This document shows positions 42,728 to 51,985 of a stretch of DNA of 64,000 bases, piece after piece. Origin of the DNA: a virus; IMG/VR virus record IMGVR_UViG_3300020185_004330, positions 1 through 64,000 of that record; one strand, given 5' to 3'. A program made the position numbers and the translations under genes. The notes under the pieces were generated by a model that saw only the letters and a program-made list of their open reading frames with translations, was not told the DNA's origin and ran no database searches. Position 1 is the first letter of the stretch; each line of letters begins with the position of its first letter.

Positions 42728-43519
42728 TTAAACGATTCCATAAACATAAAATTGAGACTCATTAGAAGCGTTTCTTCCTGCATTCAGTATGTGTACTACA
42801 GAAAGTGTGTTTGTACTTGAGATTAGAAGTGGGGTGTCTACTGGCCTGTCATTTATTTTATAGCCATTAAAAAACCCAATACTAAAGCCTAAGTAAAAAC
42901 TTCCACTAGCAAAATTAGTCACTCTCAACTCAACAGTTTGTCCACTTCGGGCACTGCCTGCTAATCCATTTAATGCCAAAGACCAATCTACCGAAGGAGG
43001 TACTGCGCCTAATATGTTTATGTCTACAAATACTATATCATCACTTGCCAATATAACATTTGAGACATCATCGTAAGCCGTTATAGTGGGGTGAATTCTT
43101 GAATTTCTAACTCTACTTTTTGTTGTTTTTAAACCTTGAACAAAAGTAAAATTATCTCTATTACTAGGAGGGGGTATTATTGAATCCCCTCCTAACGCAA
43201 CCGAACGAGATACATTAGACGTGTAGGTGTCTTCACCTCCAACTATAGCAGAGCTAAAATCAGGCGAACCCACCCTCTCTATTATGTTATTTTCACCTCC
43301 AACGATGGCAGAATATTGAGTTGAGCCAGAAATTAAATGACCAGTCCCACCCAGTATGGATGAGTAGGTTGATTCCACTAAGTTCTCTGTACTATTGTCA
43401 GCAATTATAGAATTGCTACCCGTACTGGCTGACCATAAATTAGTTACTGCAGAGTAAGCGTTATTTATCTTAACTCTACCTTCATTTATTGTGTCACTAC
43501 TTAATATTAATTCGCTCAT
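42728..43519 (-). CDS. Fibre/adhesin protein with beta-roll repeats (paralogue 2)
   Basis: The 263 residues include the shared N-terminal SSDTINEGRVKINNAYSAVT helix and beta-roll repeats (TYSSILGGTGHLI, YSAIVGGENNII, SAIVGGEDTYT, SVALGGDSI). An RVRNSRI linker leads into a distinct C-terminal domain (LALNGLAGSARSGQTVELRV). The shared start and differing end mark it as a diverged copy of its neighbours. No chaperone or signal sequence is seen, consistent with phage-borne fibres rather than secreted adhesins. Confidence 0.75.
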   Translation of the reverse strand: MSELILSSDTINEGRVKINNAYSAVTNLWSASTGSNSIIADNSTENLVESTYSSILGGTGHLISGSTQYSAIVGGENNIIERVGSPDFSSAIVGGEDTYTSNVSRSVALGGDSIIPPPSNRDNFTFVQGLKTTKSRVRNSRIHPTITAYDDVSNVILASDDIVFVDINILGAVPPSVDWSLALNGLAGSARSGQTVELRVTNFASGSFYLGFSIGFFNGYKINDRPVDTPLLISSTNTLSVVHILNAGRNASNESQFYVYGIV

Positions 43520-43540
43520 AATCTTTTTTATAATATTTTA

Positions 43541-44425
43541 TTACGCTCCTGTGCCATACATTTCTACATAAGTATCAATTCCAATATATTCTTTTACTAC
43601 TAACCTAACTGACGTATGGTCTGTTGTGCATATTGGCAAAGTAGTTGTTGTTAAATTGACGCCGTTAACATAAATCGCCCCAATAGATACTCCCATCCCA
43701 AGGTATACATTCTTATTCAAGAATGGAAATGTTTCAGCAACATGAATATCTACAACCCTACCTATTTTGCTTGTTAGAAGATTGCTTACATCTAAGTTGA
43801 AATACGAAGGCCCAAGTCTAGTCGCAATATTGCTATTGATAACAAGACAATACTCACTATCAGAAGTTATCGAAGGAACGGTCAAAGGAAAGGTACCTAA
43901 TAGTTGCCAACTATCATTCTCTATCACATAGGTATTTAAATTTCTAATTCTAGCACCAAAAGACTGTATGTTTTCAACGTAAACCGTATCAGAAGTGTTG
44001 CCAGTCAAGTCTTGCCCCCCTATAATAACCGTGTTACTAATGTCAGAAGTACCTGTAATGGCATTGGCACCCCCTCCAACAATTACACAGTTTTCAATAT
44101 CTACAAAACCATTACTATGAGTAATTAAATTTGAATCACCTCCAACAATAGAAGAGTTTTTTATACTTGTGTTAAAAGGAGCTTGTCCAAATATAGTATT
44201 GTTTGTACCAGCCAATATTGAACTATACTCTACTACAGAAGAGTTTGTAGAACTGTCTCCACTTATTATATTGTTTCCATCATTATTGGTTATAATATTT
44301 TTTGTAATACCAGTAAAATCACCAGTGCTACCAGTCCATATACAGTCTTGGTTATAAGCATTATTTATAATAACCCTACCCTGCTCTGTTGTGTCTCCAC
44401 TAAATAATAATTCTGTTACTGGCAT
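43541..44425 (-). CDS. Fibre/adhesin protein with beta-roll repeats (paralogue 3)
   Basis: The 294 residues carry the same plan: FSGDTTEQGRVIINNAYNQD, repeats EYSSILAGTNNTI, NSSIVGGDSNLI, NCVIVGGGANAI, NTVIIGGQDL, an RIRNLN linker, then a C-terminal domain different from its neighbours (IGRVVDIHVAETFPFLNKN). It lies 15 bases after the next structural gene on the minus strand (44434). Together the three paralogues suggest tandem duplication followed by tip divergence. Confidence 0.75.
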   Translation of the reverse strand: MPVTELLFSGDTTEQGRVIINNAYNQDCIWTGSTGDFTGITKNIITNNDGNNIISGDSSTNSSVVEYSSILAGTNNTIFGQAPFNTSIKNSSIVGGDSNLITHSNGFVDIENCVIVGGGANAITGTSDISNTVIIGGQDLTGNTSDTVYVENIQSFGARIRNLNTYVIENDSWQLLGTFPLTVPSITSDSEYCLVINSNIATRLGPSYFNLDVSNLLTSKIGRVVDIHVAETFPFLNKNVYLGMGVSIGAIYVNGVNLTTTTLPICTTDHTSVRLVVKEYIGIDTYVEMYGTGA

Positions 44426-44433
44426 ATCTGTTT

Positions 44434-45939
44434 TTATATAAGTATTTGTCCTTGTACATCTTCTATTGTTAAGTCACTACCCCAATTTAATCTAATTGTA
44501 AAGTTTTCTCCCGTTGTGTCTTCATTAAGTTCTATGTTATATGTTTGAGTTATATATCCGTCTTTTGAAACGATAACTTGAAGAGCTCCACCTTTTATAT
44601 TTGTTAATGAGTAATTTCCATTTGTATCTGTAAGACCAGAGAACGAAGCTCCTACACCTCCACCTAGAGGCTCATTAGTTCCCTCTGATATAATTTCTTC
44701 ATAAGGTGCATCAACTCCGAGTTCCACATCTGACGTTGTACTTGCAACAATAAATTGAATTGTAGCTGCAGATACTGGGCTTCCAAATAATTCATTTTGA
44801 TAAATTGTACCAGAAATATCGTAAATACCATCTGTTGCTGTAAATGCGTTTTCAGCCCTACCCCATGTTGTAACATTTTGCTTAACACCAAATATATTTG
44901 TAATTTCTTTAGTGTTACCTATTCTGTATAAAAAGTCAGAATCAGGAGTTAGTGGCGTTGAAAAAGTTCTTATAAAATCAGGCTCACCCTCTTGTTTTGG
45001 TATGTCAAAAATCGTAGATGAACTAAAAGTGACATTGTCAACATTGTATGTAACTTGAAGCTTATAATAGTCTCCATCCGAAACATTATTAAAACTAAAA
45101 ATAGGAGAAAATGTATCTAATTGCCCCTGTACACTAGGCTCATCACTTAACACATCTATATTTGGCTTTTGAGGTGCAACAAAATAAGTAAACAAAGCAC
45201 CAGTCACAGTAACCCCAGAAAATAGGCCTACATCAATTTCTTCAGAATTTCTACTGGTTTCTAATAAGTAATTTCCATCTTCACTAAGTCCTGTTAGAGT
45301 TATATCTGTTGCAACTCCTCCACTTAAAATTTGATATCCACCCAATGTTTTATCGCGCTCTAAAGGAAATTCAAATCTAGTATCAATAAAATATTGAGAC
45401 TTGTCTAACAAAAGTCTTTGGGCAAATTGATTTTCTGGTTTTACAACAGTGGGCAAATCAAACTCATAAATAGGAGTCGTTATTGTAGAGCCTGTATCAT
45501 ATAGTGTTATTAAGGGTTCGGCTAGTATTTCAGCTATACTTTCTTTAGTGTAAGTAATAGCAGTTGCACTAGCTGTTTCAGCAGTTGTTGGCAACACTTC
45601 ACTACCCTCAAAATCAAAGCTGTTATAAACTTGATTATAAATATTAAAGTCTAATTTATATATGTCGTATATAGTTTTGGTTATAGCACTAAAAGAAGAG
45701 GTGTTTGCACTATAATTAAACTCTACAGTTTTTTGATTGTTTATGTTTACAGATATTCCATTTATATTTTGTTCATAATAATTAAAAGTAGCACCTTTCA
45801 AAGAAAATAAAGGAACACGAAATGGTTTTGGCTCCGATTCAGGTTCAAATATATTTGGTATAGTATTTTGTAAAAAAACTTGAGAAATACCATCATTCTC
45901 ACCAATTGTTCTAGACACTATTTCTTTATTTATTGACAT
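44434..45939 (-). CDS. Virion structural protein with C-terminal carboxypeptidase-regulatory-like domain
   Basis: The 501-residue beta-rich protein has no signal peptide. The last 120 residues form a carboxypeptidase-regulatory/Ig-like domain (DISGTIYQNELFGSPVSAAT, then SGLTDTNGNYSLTNIKGG and VIVSKDGYITQTYNI), closely resembling the domain in the 18034 gene. The N-terminal half has FN3/Ig-like strands. Its start lies one base from the upstream 882-residue tail gene, suggesting coupled expression. It probably bridges the baseplate to the fibre set encoded downstream. Confidence 0.65.
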   Translation of the reverse strand: MSINKEIVSRTIGENDGISQVFLQNTIPNIFEPESEPKPFRVPLFSLKGATFNYYEQNINGISVNINNQKTVEFNYSANTSSFSAITKTIYDIYKLDFNIYNQVYNSFDFEGSEVLPTTAETASATAITYTKESIAEILAEPLITLYDTGSTITTPIYEFDLPTVVKPENQFAQRLLLDKSQYFIDTRFEFPLERDKTLGGYQILSGGVATDITLTGLSEDGNYLLETSRNSEEIDVGLFSGVTVTGALFTYFVAPQKPNIDVLSDEPSVQGQLDTFSPIFSFNNVSDGDYYKLQVTYNVDNVTFSSSTIFDIPKQEGEPDFIRTFSTPLTPDSDFLYRIGNTKEITNIFGVKQNVTTWGRAENAFTATDGIYDISGTIYQNELFGSPVSAATIQFIVASTTSDVELGVDAPYEEIISEGTNEPLGGGVGASFSGLTDTNGNYSLTNIKGGALQVIVSKDGYITQTYNIELNEDTTGENFTIRLNWGSDLTIEDVQGQILI

Positions 45940-45940
45940 A

Positions 45941-48589
45941 TTAATCTGGGTAAGTTATTGGAGTTAAATCATTTACAAGAGGCTCGTATGGAGACTCAAT
46001 AGTATCTTCTTCATATATATTTGTATTTGTATTTGCCAAATTTGTACTTGGATTTACACTTTCAACTAAATTAATTTGAAAATCAGAAATGTCAATATTA
46101 CCTTCTGCTTTGTTAGAAAGGTTTGTATAGAAGTAATTAGATGTTATTGTTGGGTCAAATCTATTTGAAATATTAACTCTAAGTTCAGAAGCTTGTATAA
46201 CTGGTTCAAATACAGGAGGTATTTCAACTTTAAATTCTGAACCATCATTTATACCTGGTTTATAAATAAATCTATGTCTATTAAATTCTGTATTTCCATA
46301 AACCGTTCCATATGTAGACATTATACTTGTAGAAGGAACTAAAAATGGAACTAAATCTTGAAAATTTCTTTCTAAAAGATTCAAAAATTTTTCTAACTTT
46401 CTAAATGTTAACCTATTTGACTCTTGGCTGTTGGTCCATAACATATAGGTAATGTATATCTTTTTTAAATCTCTATAAGTTCCTGTTGTACCATTCTCCC
46501 AACCCTTTGTTTTTCTATTTCTTGGGTCTACATTGTTCTGATATATATAGTCTATCCATTCATATATAGTCATTCCCGTTAAATTATCTGGTACAACTGT
46601 ATTTACGTCTTCCACTTGCCATTCAAAAGGCACTGTTAATCCTGAAAAAACAGAAGATGACGAACCCCATTTCCACCATCCATACCCAAACTCATACCAG
46701 TCCATAACATCACACTCTATAGCTCTAGACGGCCTTAAGTCTACGTTAATTTCTTTAGTATTTACAATATTTCTTGTGCTTCCTGTTTTTGTTTTTAAAT
46801 TGTCAACTCTCTTAAATGGGTCATACTGACTACCAAGGCCTTCAATAAACTCTTTTCCATTACCTCTACCACTGCCTCCAATTTGAAATGTTTGAGCATT
46901 TACATCGGGGTATCCATCATTTACTATAACATTTAAATTACTATCTAAAGGTTTTGAATCTTGCAAATCATCTGAACTTAAATCTTCAAAAATGTTTGCA
47001 GGAATAAAACTTTCTGGGTCTTCAATGTTTTCTGGTGCAAATAAATTTGTATCTAAAGGACTTACCTGACTTACGACAGCCTCATCTATACCATCGACTA
47101 CTTGTCGTTGGAGTTCTATGGGCAATTCGTCATTAAGTATATCACTTTCACCTAAGTTTAAGTCAAATCGTCTATTTACCTTTTTTACGTCATATATAAA
47201 TTCTTCTAAATTAAAAAGACATTTTGGAGCACCTATTAATTTAAATATAAAACTTATAGCATCTCTAGTTCCTCTTTTTTTGTAGAGCCAAACTATGTTT
47301 ACCATTATTCGCCTCCAAATTTCTAAGTTATATTCTTCAAAAGCTTTACCGCTGGAATCAAACTCACCAGCTAAATAATCTATAACATTTTCAGCATTAA
47401 AAGCATTTGGCAATTTCGCCCCTAACATATCTGCCAATCTTGATAAAAATTTATTAGGAACACTTTCTGCTCCGTTGTAACTTACTGAATGTGCATAAGC
47501 TATTCCGTCTATATATTGTTTTATTGAATCAAATTGTTCACCATAAACTGTTGTCAACTTTCTGTATGCTTTATTTTCAGAATCTAAATCTGTAAAATTT
47601 TCAGGAATCATAGTCCTGAGCATTATATTTGTTTTTTCTTCATCAATAATTCTAGCATTTTTTAATATGCTATCAGCATAAGACTCAAAGCCAAAACCAT
47701 AACTATCTGGAGCAAATCCATCAATGCTTTTCGGCCAATCAAATTGTACTCTTGAATATGTGTCTGTATCAGCATCTGGAACTAGAAAATTGCCATCATA
47801 AATTAATTGTGTTTCTAAATTTGGCAAAGTTCTTTTAAATTGACCTAATCTTTGCGTTGTCGGCCTTATATAAATTGGATAATTAAATGTGCTAGCACTT
47901 ATTGGCTCTATAGGTAATAGTATTCCTTTTATTTTAAATTCAAAATATTGACCATACAAATAGTCGTATGAAACTATTTCATGAATTTCATTCATAAAAG
48001 TACCACCAGTAATAGTACTTTGAGACTCTCCACTTAACTGTATAGCAAAAGAACTGGTATCATTATATAAATCTATTTGAGCTTCCGACTGTTCAGACCT
48101 TCCTGATACATATAAAATATCGCCTTGGTTAGTTATTGAAGAGAGTGAAATTTTAAAAATTGACGTTTGTTGAACTAAGTCATGAGAATAATCATATATA
48201 GTTACACCGCTACTTATTGATTTGGAAAGTAATGCATATGGAAATGTATCAACTATATTATTTATAGCATTAGCAACTTTAGTATAAAATGAACCAAAAT
48301 AAGCATAACTAGTAGCATCGTCTGGTTTTAAATTTAACTCGTTTGCTTTTGTGGTTATAATTTTTAAAACATCAAAATCAGCAGTTTTAGAATTTTCAAT
48401 AGTAGCATAAGGCCCAAAAGAAAGGGTGGAACCACTAACGCTCTCAGTAAAAACATCTTCTAACCTATTAGAGTCTGTTCTAAATGTACCAAATGTAAAT
48501 GCAGATTCAGCGCTTGTTGCTGCGAATCTTGAGTCCCTACCAGGGGTTGGTCTTATGTCTAAAGTTGTACCACTATTTATTGATGTCAT
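45941..48589 (-). CDS. Large baseplate/tail protein (tail protein I-like segment)
   Basis: In 882 residues, a central stretch (EIWRRIMVNIVWLYKKRGTR then DAISFIFKLIGAPKCLFNLE, about 425-465) resembles the helical segment of phage tail protein I-type baseplate proteins, where a K.KGT...L....G.P motif is typical. A C-terminal helix, KLEKFLNLLERNFQDLVPFL with VPSTSI, ends the globular part. It is the first gene of the long minus-strand tail-fibre block and is preceded by a TATTTATA box. A T4 gp7/gp8/gp10-like wedge role is possible but not shown. Confidence 0.65.
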   Translation of the reverse strand: MTSINSGTTLDIRPTPGRDSRFAATSAESAFTFGTFRTDSNRLEDVFTESVSGSTLSFGPYATIENSKTADFDVLKIITTKANELNLKPDDATSYAYFGSFYTKVANAINNIVDTFPYALLSKSISSGVTIYDYSHDLVQQTSIFKISLSSITNQGDILYVSGRSEQSEAQIDLYNDTSSFAIQLSGESQSTITGGTFMNEIHEIVSYDYLYGQYFEFKIKGILLPIEPISASTFNYPIYIRPTTQRLGQFKRTLPNLETQLIYDGNFLVPDADTDTYSRVQFDWPKSIDGFAPDSYGFGFESYADSILKNARIIDEEKTNIMLRTMIPENFTDLDSENKAYRKLTTVYGEQFDSIKQYIDGIAYAHSVSYNGAESVPNKFLSRLADMLGAKLPNAFNAENVIDYLAGEFDSSGKAFEEYNLEIWRRIMVNIVWLYKKRGTRDAISFIFKLIGAPKCLFNLEEFIYDVKKVNRRFDLNLGESDILNDELPIELQRQVVDGIDEAVVSQVSPLDTNLFAPENIEDPESFIPANIFEDLSSDDLQDSKPLDSNLNVIVNDGYPDVNAQTFQIGGSGRGNGKEFIEGLGSQYDPFKRVDNLKTKTGSTRNIVNTKEINVDLRPSRAIECDVMDWYEFGYGWWKWGSSSSVFSGLTVPFEWQVEDVNTVVPDNLTGMTIYEWIDYIYQNNVDPRNRKTKGWENGTTGTYRDLKKIYITYMLWTNSQESNRLTFRKLEKFLNLLERNFQDLVPFLVPSTSIMSTYGTVYGNTEFNRHRFIYKPGINDGSEFKVEIPPVFEPVIQASELRVNISNRFDPTITSNYFYTNLSNKAEGNIDISDFQINLVESVNPSTNLANTNTNIYEEDTIESPYEPLVNDLTPITYPD

Positions 48590-48604
48590 CTAAAATGATT
48601 TAAT

Positions 48605-48612
48605 TATAAATA
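48605..48612 (-). promoter_or_regulatory. TATTTATA box upstream of 48589 (minus strand)
   Basis: Sense-oriented TATTTATA on the minus strand, 15 bases before the ATG, in the divergent intergenic gap. Confidence 0.45.
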
Positions 48613-48660
48613 TTTAGTCAAAAAAACTTATAGAAATTATTTCTATTTTTTTTTACTATA

Positions 48661-48686
48661 ATATTTATTCCTAAGGAATGAAATAT
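48661..48686. other. Imperfect hairpin in divergent intergenic region
   Basis: ATATTTATTCC (48661-48671), loop TAA, GGAATGAAATAT (48675-48686) pair along 11 bp with a one-base bulge. It lies midway between the divergent 48589 and 48771 genes. No T run follows, so it is more like an operator or 5' mRNA structure than a terminator. Confidence 0.5.
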
Positions 48687-48770
48687 TTTTTAGAACTAAA
48701 CAAATCAAAAGTTTACTTTAAAACTTTTAAAGTTATATTATAAAAAAATACAAAAAAGAGTAAATAGAAA

Positions 48771-50798
48771 ATGGGATATATTTTAAATGAACCTAAAACT
48801 TTTATAAATGTCAAACTAACTGATGTCGGTAGAAGACAATTGTCTTTAGGAAACTTAGTATTTGTAAGTGCAGTATTTTCAGATAGAGAAATTAACTATG
48901 GCATTGACAGAAATGATAAATACAGCATTTCAAACAATAGAATATTATCTCCTTTAGATGTCAATCCATTTTTTGGAAGCAATTTTGATGGCTCTTTGCC
49001 GTTAACTTTAGAAGGTAATCAAGTAACATCAGCAAAACAGTTCTCAACTGGAGCCACTGATAGTTATGGAATGTTTACTGGCGCAACTGTTTCTAGTGCA
49101 TCTACTTCTATAGATACTACAAAGCTATTAGGAGCTAACACTATTACTTATAGTTCATCTCCATTAAGTGGAGGTTCTACAGTTATTTTAGACAGTGCGA
49201 CATACTATCCAAATGCAGGAGATTTAGTTTTTATTCCATGGAGCCCAATACAGAATAGTGGAGCAACATATGTAGCAAACATAGTGCCCTCAGGAAATCC
49301 AAAAGTTTCACTTTGGTACAGAGTAACTGCTGCAGATAATCCAGGTACAGGAGAAATAGTATTAGATAGACCAACTCCTGATTTTGGAGGGGAATCTACC
49401 TCCCAAGTTGTTGATACTTATTTTTATCCTTATGATGGAGTAGAGAGTTACTATGGAACCGCCTCTACAGTTAATCCCATGTTATGGAATATGAATATAG
49501 TCAGAACTCAGTCAGTGGAGGGGACTTCATTAAGTGTAAGTGGTTACACTTCTTATGGCTCTATAGAATACAATGGAACAAAACAATACTTAGGATTTAC
49601 AGAAGACATAGAAGATATAGGCGTTTTACATTATACAAATGAATTTACTGGCAATACTTATGCAGAACAATTGTTTGAAACTACAGTAAGAGTTGACTTG
49701 CCATATGTTATGTGGCACGGAACTCAAGCAACTAATGGGCGAGCAGTTAATTATGGTCTATCATTATATGACGTGGACGGGACAACTGAAACAGATATAA
49801 TTTCAAACTCAACATATAGACCTCTAAAAGATGGAGTTACAGACACTAGCAGAACTTTAGGTAGAGTTTATCACAAATTAAAAATTGTAGTAATCACAGA
49901 CCCAGAACTACTAAATGCACTAACTTATAAGTCTAATAGAAACTACACTTTACCGCCATTAAATGTCTCTTCTACCAGTGTACCACAGTATCCTTTAACA
50001 ACATTGGAGGCTACAGGACTTATTAAGTCAGGAAAAACTTATTTTGTAACTTACTTAACAGAAAGTGAACCTACTTATTTGTCTGGTACAACATTTGGAT
50101 ATCCAAAATCTTTACATTGTGGATATATTCAAAAACTAAACGGAAGTACAGATAGGGCAGGAAATAAACAATATTTAACTGCAAACTTTCCAACAAGTTC
50201 ATTTCCATACTTAAGGAACTCAGACGCTATGGATAACTTGTCTGGAACTGGGTGGAATGCAAATAAAGTTCAGATATTAATTTCTGAACAAGATGACCCA
50301 ACTGGAATACTTACTCTTGAAGATGTTCCTTCTTATGAGTGGAGGCTTATTTCTAATGGATATGGAAACGGTATATACTCTGGGGACACAGCTCAAACAA
50401 CAATAGATGCAAGAAGCTTAAATGGGCATCAATTTATTATATCTCAAGAAGATTATGATAGCGGAAGTACATACGTGTTAGATACATTATTTACTGATAA
50501 TAATGACCATTCTTTAACGGGATTGACTTTCGGAGATGAATCATTTCTATTTGGAAATCTTCAATCAGACGTATTGGCTACAACATATAAGACTGTAATA
50601 ACTACTTTTGCAAAAAATGATTCACTCAATAGTTCAGCAAATATTTCTTTTGATGACACATTAGATAGTACTACTTATATATCAGAAGTGGGTATATTAG
50701 ACGGAGAAGGTAATTTGGTAGCAGTAGGCAAGCCAACATATCCAATAACAAAAAATGAAGGAAGGTTTTTAACTTTTCAATTACAAATAGACTTTTAA
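48771..50798 (+). CDS. Virion structural protein (tail-fibre-attachment type)
   Basis: The 675-residue beta-rich protein starts FINVKLTDVGRRQLSLGNLV (about 11-30), a motif shared with the next gene. It ends with TTYISEVGILDGEGNLVAVG, the pattern found in P2-type tail-collar/fibre N-terminal domains (I.EVG..d..GnLvAV) and also present at the C-terminus of the 51986 gene. The three genes thus form a related + strand group of tail components. No T4 name can be assigned. Confidence 0.6.
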   Translation: MGYILNEPKTFINVKLTDVGRRQLSLGNLVFVSAVFSDREINYGIDRNDKYSISNNRILSPLDVNPFFGSNFDGSLPLTLEGNQVTSAKQFSTGATDSYGMFTGATVSSASTSIDTTKLLGANTITYSSSPLSGGSTVILDSATYYPNAGDLVFIPWSPIQNSGATYVANIVPSGNPKVSLWYRVTAADNPGTGEIVLDRPTPDFGGESTSQVVDTYFYPYDGVESYYGTASTVNPMLWNMNIVRTQSVEGTSLSVSGYTSYGSIEYNGTKQYLGFTEDIEDIGVLHYTNEFTGNTYAEQLFETTVRVDLPYVMWHGTQATNGRAVNYGLSLYDVDGTTETDIISNSTYRPLKDGVTDTSRTLGRVYHKLKIVVITDPELLNALTYKSNRNYTLPPLNVSSTSVPQYPLTTLEATGLIKSGKTYFVTYLTESEPTYLSGTTFGYPKSLHCGYIQKLNGSTDRAGNKQYLTANFPTSSFPYLRNSDAMDNLSGTGWNANKVQILISEQDDPTGILTLEDVPSYEWRLISNGYGNGIYSGDTAQTTIDARSLNGHQFIISQEDYDSGSTYVLDTLFTDNNDHSLTGLTFGDESFLFGNLQSDVLATTYKTVITTFAKNDSLNSSANISFDDTLDSTTYISEVGILDGEGNLVAVGKPTYPITKNEGRFLTFQLQIDF

Positions 50799-50815
50799 AA
50801 ATAAAAAAATAAAAC

Positions 50816-51505
50816 ATGGGAGCAATAACATCAGCAGACACAATTTATGCAACAGCCTACTTAACAGAGATTGGAAGACAGTATTTATTTCAAGACGCCA
50901 ATCATCCTAGGTTCATAGAACTTGATGACGGAACTAAAATAGATAGGCTAAAAATAGAAAGATTTTCTTTAGGAGACCCAGACGTAAATTATAAACTACC
51001 AGATTTATTGACATCGGGAGATATTCCAGATTTGTCTGGAGAGAACGAAAATAATATTACAGGCGCCAAAGGAAGGACTTTAAATAATTTAATATCGCCC
51101 TCTGACTCTGTACTCGGAGATGGGGATGACTCATTAGAGTACACTACTAGCCAAGGAGATATAGAGGTGGATTTAAATAAAGACTTAGACAATATACAAA
51201 CAGTATATACTCAAGAGTTGCTAACTTTATTGGATGAAGAACCGACTTTAGAGTCTACATATGATTTGCTGCCAAAGAATTTTGGTGAAAATCAAGTAAA
51301 AGATGGTGAATTAATCATAACACTAAGGAAGGCTACTGAAGTAAATCCTGGATATAGAATAAGAATTTTATACCCTACAATTGAAGATGATAATAATATA
51401 TGCACTATTCAATTTGAGAAAGCAAACATATTGCAAACATCTAAAAAATCATATGAAAAAGTTTCAGCAACAAAATCCCCAGCTGCATTTGGTAAAGCAA
51501 TATAA
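50816..51505 (+). CDS. Virion structural protein related to the 48771 product
   Basis: The 229 residues start with ATAYLTEIGRQYLFQD, corresponding to the LTDVGRRQL motif in the preceding gene, followed by a shared strand (RFSLGDPDVNYKLPD against FSDREINYGID). An acidic central linker and a C-terminal beta domain follow. It is probably a shorter paralogous tail component. It lies 17 bases after the preceding stop and is followed by an unusual poly-A interval. Confidence 0.6.
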   Translation: MGAITSADTIYATAYLTEIGRQYLFQDANHPRFIELDDGTKIDRLKIERFSLGDPDVNYKLPDLLTSGDIPDLSGENENNITGAKGRTLNNLISPSDSVLGDGDDSLEYTTSQGDIEVDLNKDLDNIQTVYTQELLTLLDEEPTLESTYDLLPKNFGENQVKDGELIITLRKATEVNPGYRIRILYPTIEDDNNICTIQFEKANILQTSKKSYEKVSATKSPAAFGKAI

Positions 51506-51510
51506 TAAGT

Positions 51511-51549
51511 AAAAAAAAAAAAAAAAAAAATAAGAAAAAAAAAAAAAAA
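51511..51549. repeat. Poly-A tracts (A20 and A15)
   Basis: Twenty A (51511-51530), TAAG, then fifteen A (51535-51549) fill nearly the whole gap between two structural genes, ending two bases before ATG 51552. The exact length may be affected by sequencing error or biological slippage. Confidence 0.85.
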
Positions 51550-51551
51550 TT

Positions 51552-51962
51552 ATGACTAATAAGAATATAAGCCCACCAAGAAAATTAGCTAAGAATTTTA
51601 GCAAAACTCCACTAACAAGAAGATTGGGACCAATAACTAAAGATGTATCACCAATACAGCAAGCCATTAACGAAGGTAATGAGGAAGTTTCTTATAATGA
51701 CTGGCAGGTTATGGATAATATGGACGAAGGAATGAGACAAGCTTTAATTAAGTGGATAGACACAACGAAAGAAGGAAAACAGGTTTTAAACCCAACGGGC
51801 TCAACAAGAACTAAAACAATAAACTTTCAATTTTTTGGAAACCCTTCTAAAGATATAATTGGAGCTGGTGATATTGGTGAGTTTAAATTAGAGTTTAAAT
51901 ATACAAAGAAGATTATACAACCTTTAGCAATTGATGGTTCAAACACTATTATAGCAAGATAA
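51552..51962 (+). CDS. Hypothetical structural-module protein
   Basis: The 136-residue protein has a basic N-terminus (PRKLAKNFSKTPLTRRLGP) and a C-terminal beta region (TKTINFQFFGNPSKDIIG). No family is recognised. It is flanked by tail genes on the same strand; its translation start follows the poly-A tract directly, where the A run may serve as the ribosome-recruiting leader. Confidence 0.65.
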   Translation: MTNKNISPPRKLAKNFSKTPLTRRLGPITKDVSPIQQAINEGNEEVSYNDWQVMDNMDEGMRQALIKWIDTTKEGKQVLNPTGSTRTKTINFQFFGNPSKDIIGAGDIGEFKLEFKYTKKIIQPLAIDGSNTIIAR

Positions 51963-51985
51963 ACAAACAAATAAAATAAAACAAA

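Noticed and set aside
40857-44425. Diversity-generating retroelement driving fibre tip variation
   Set aside because: No reverse transcriptase or template repeat is seen in the window; divergence looks like ordinary paralogue evolution.
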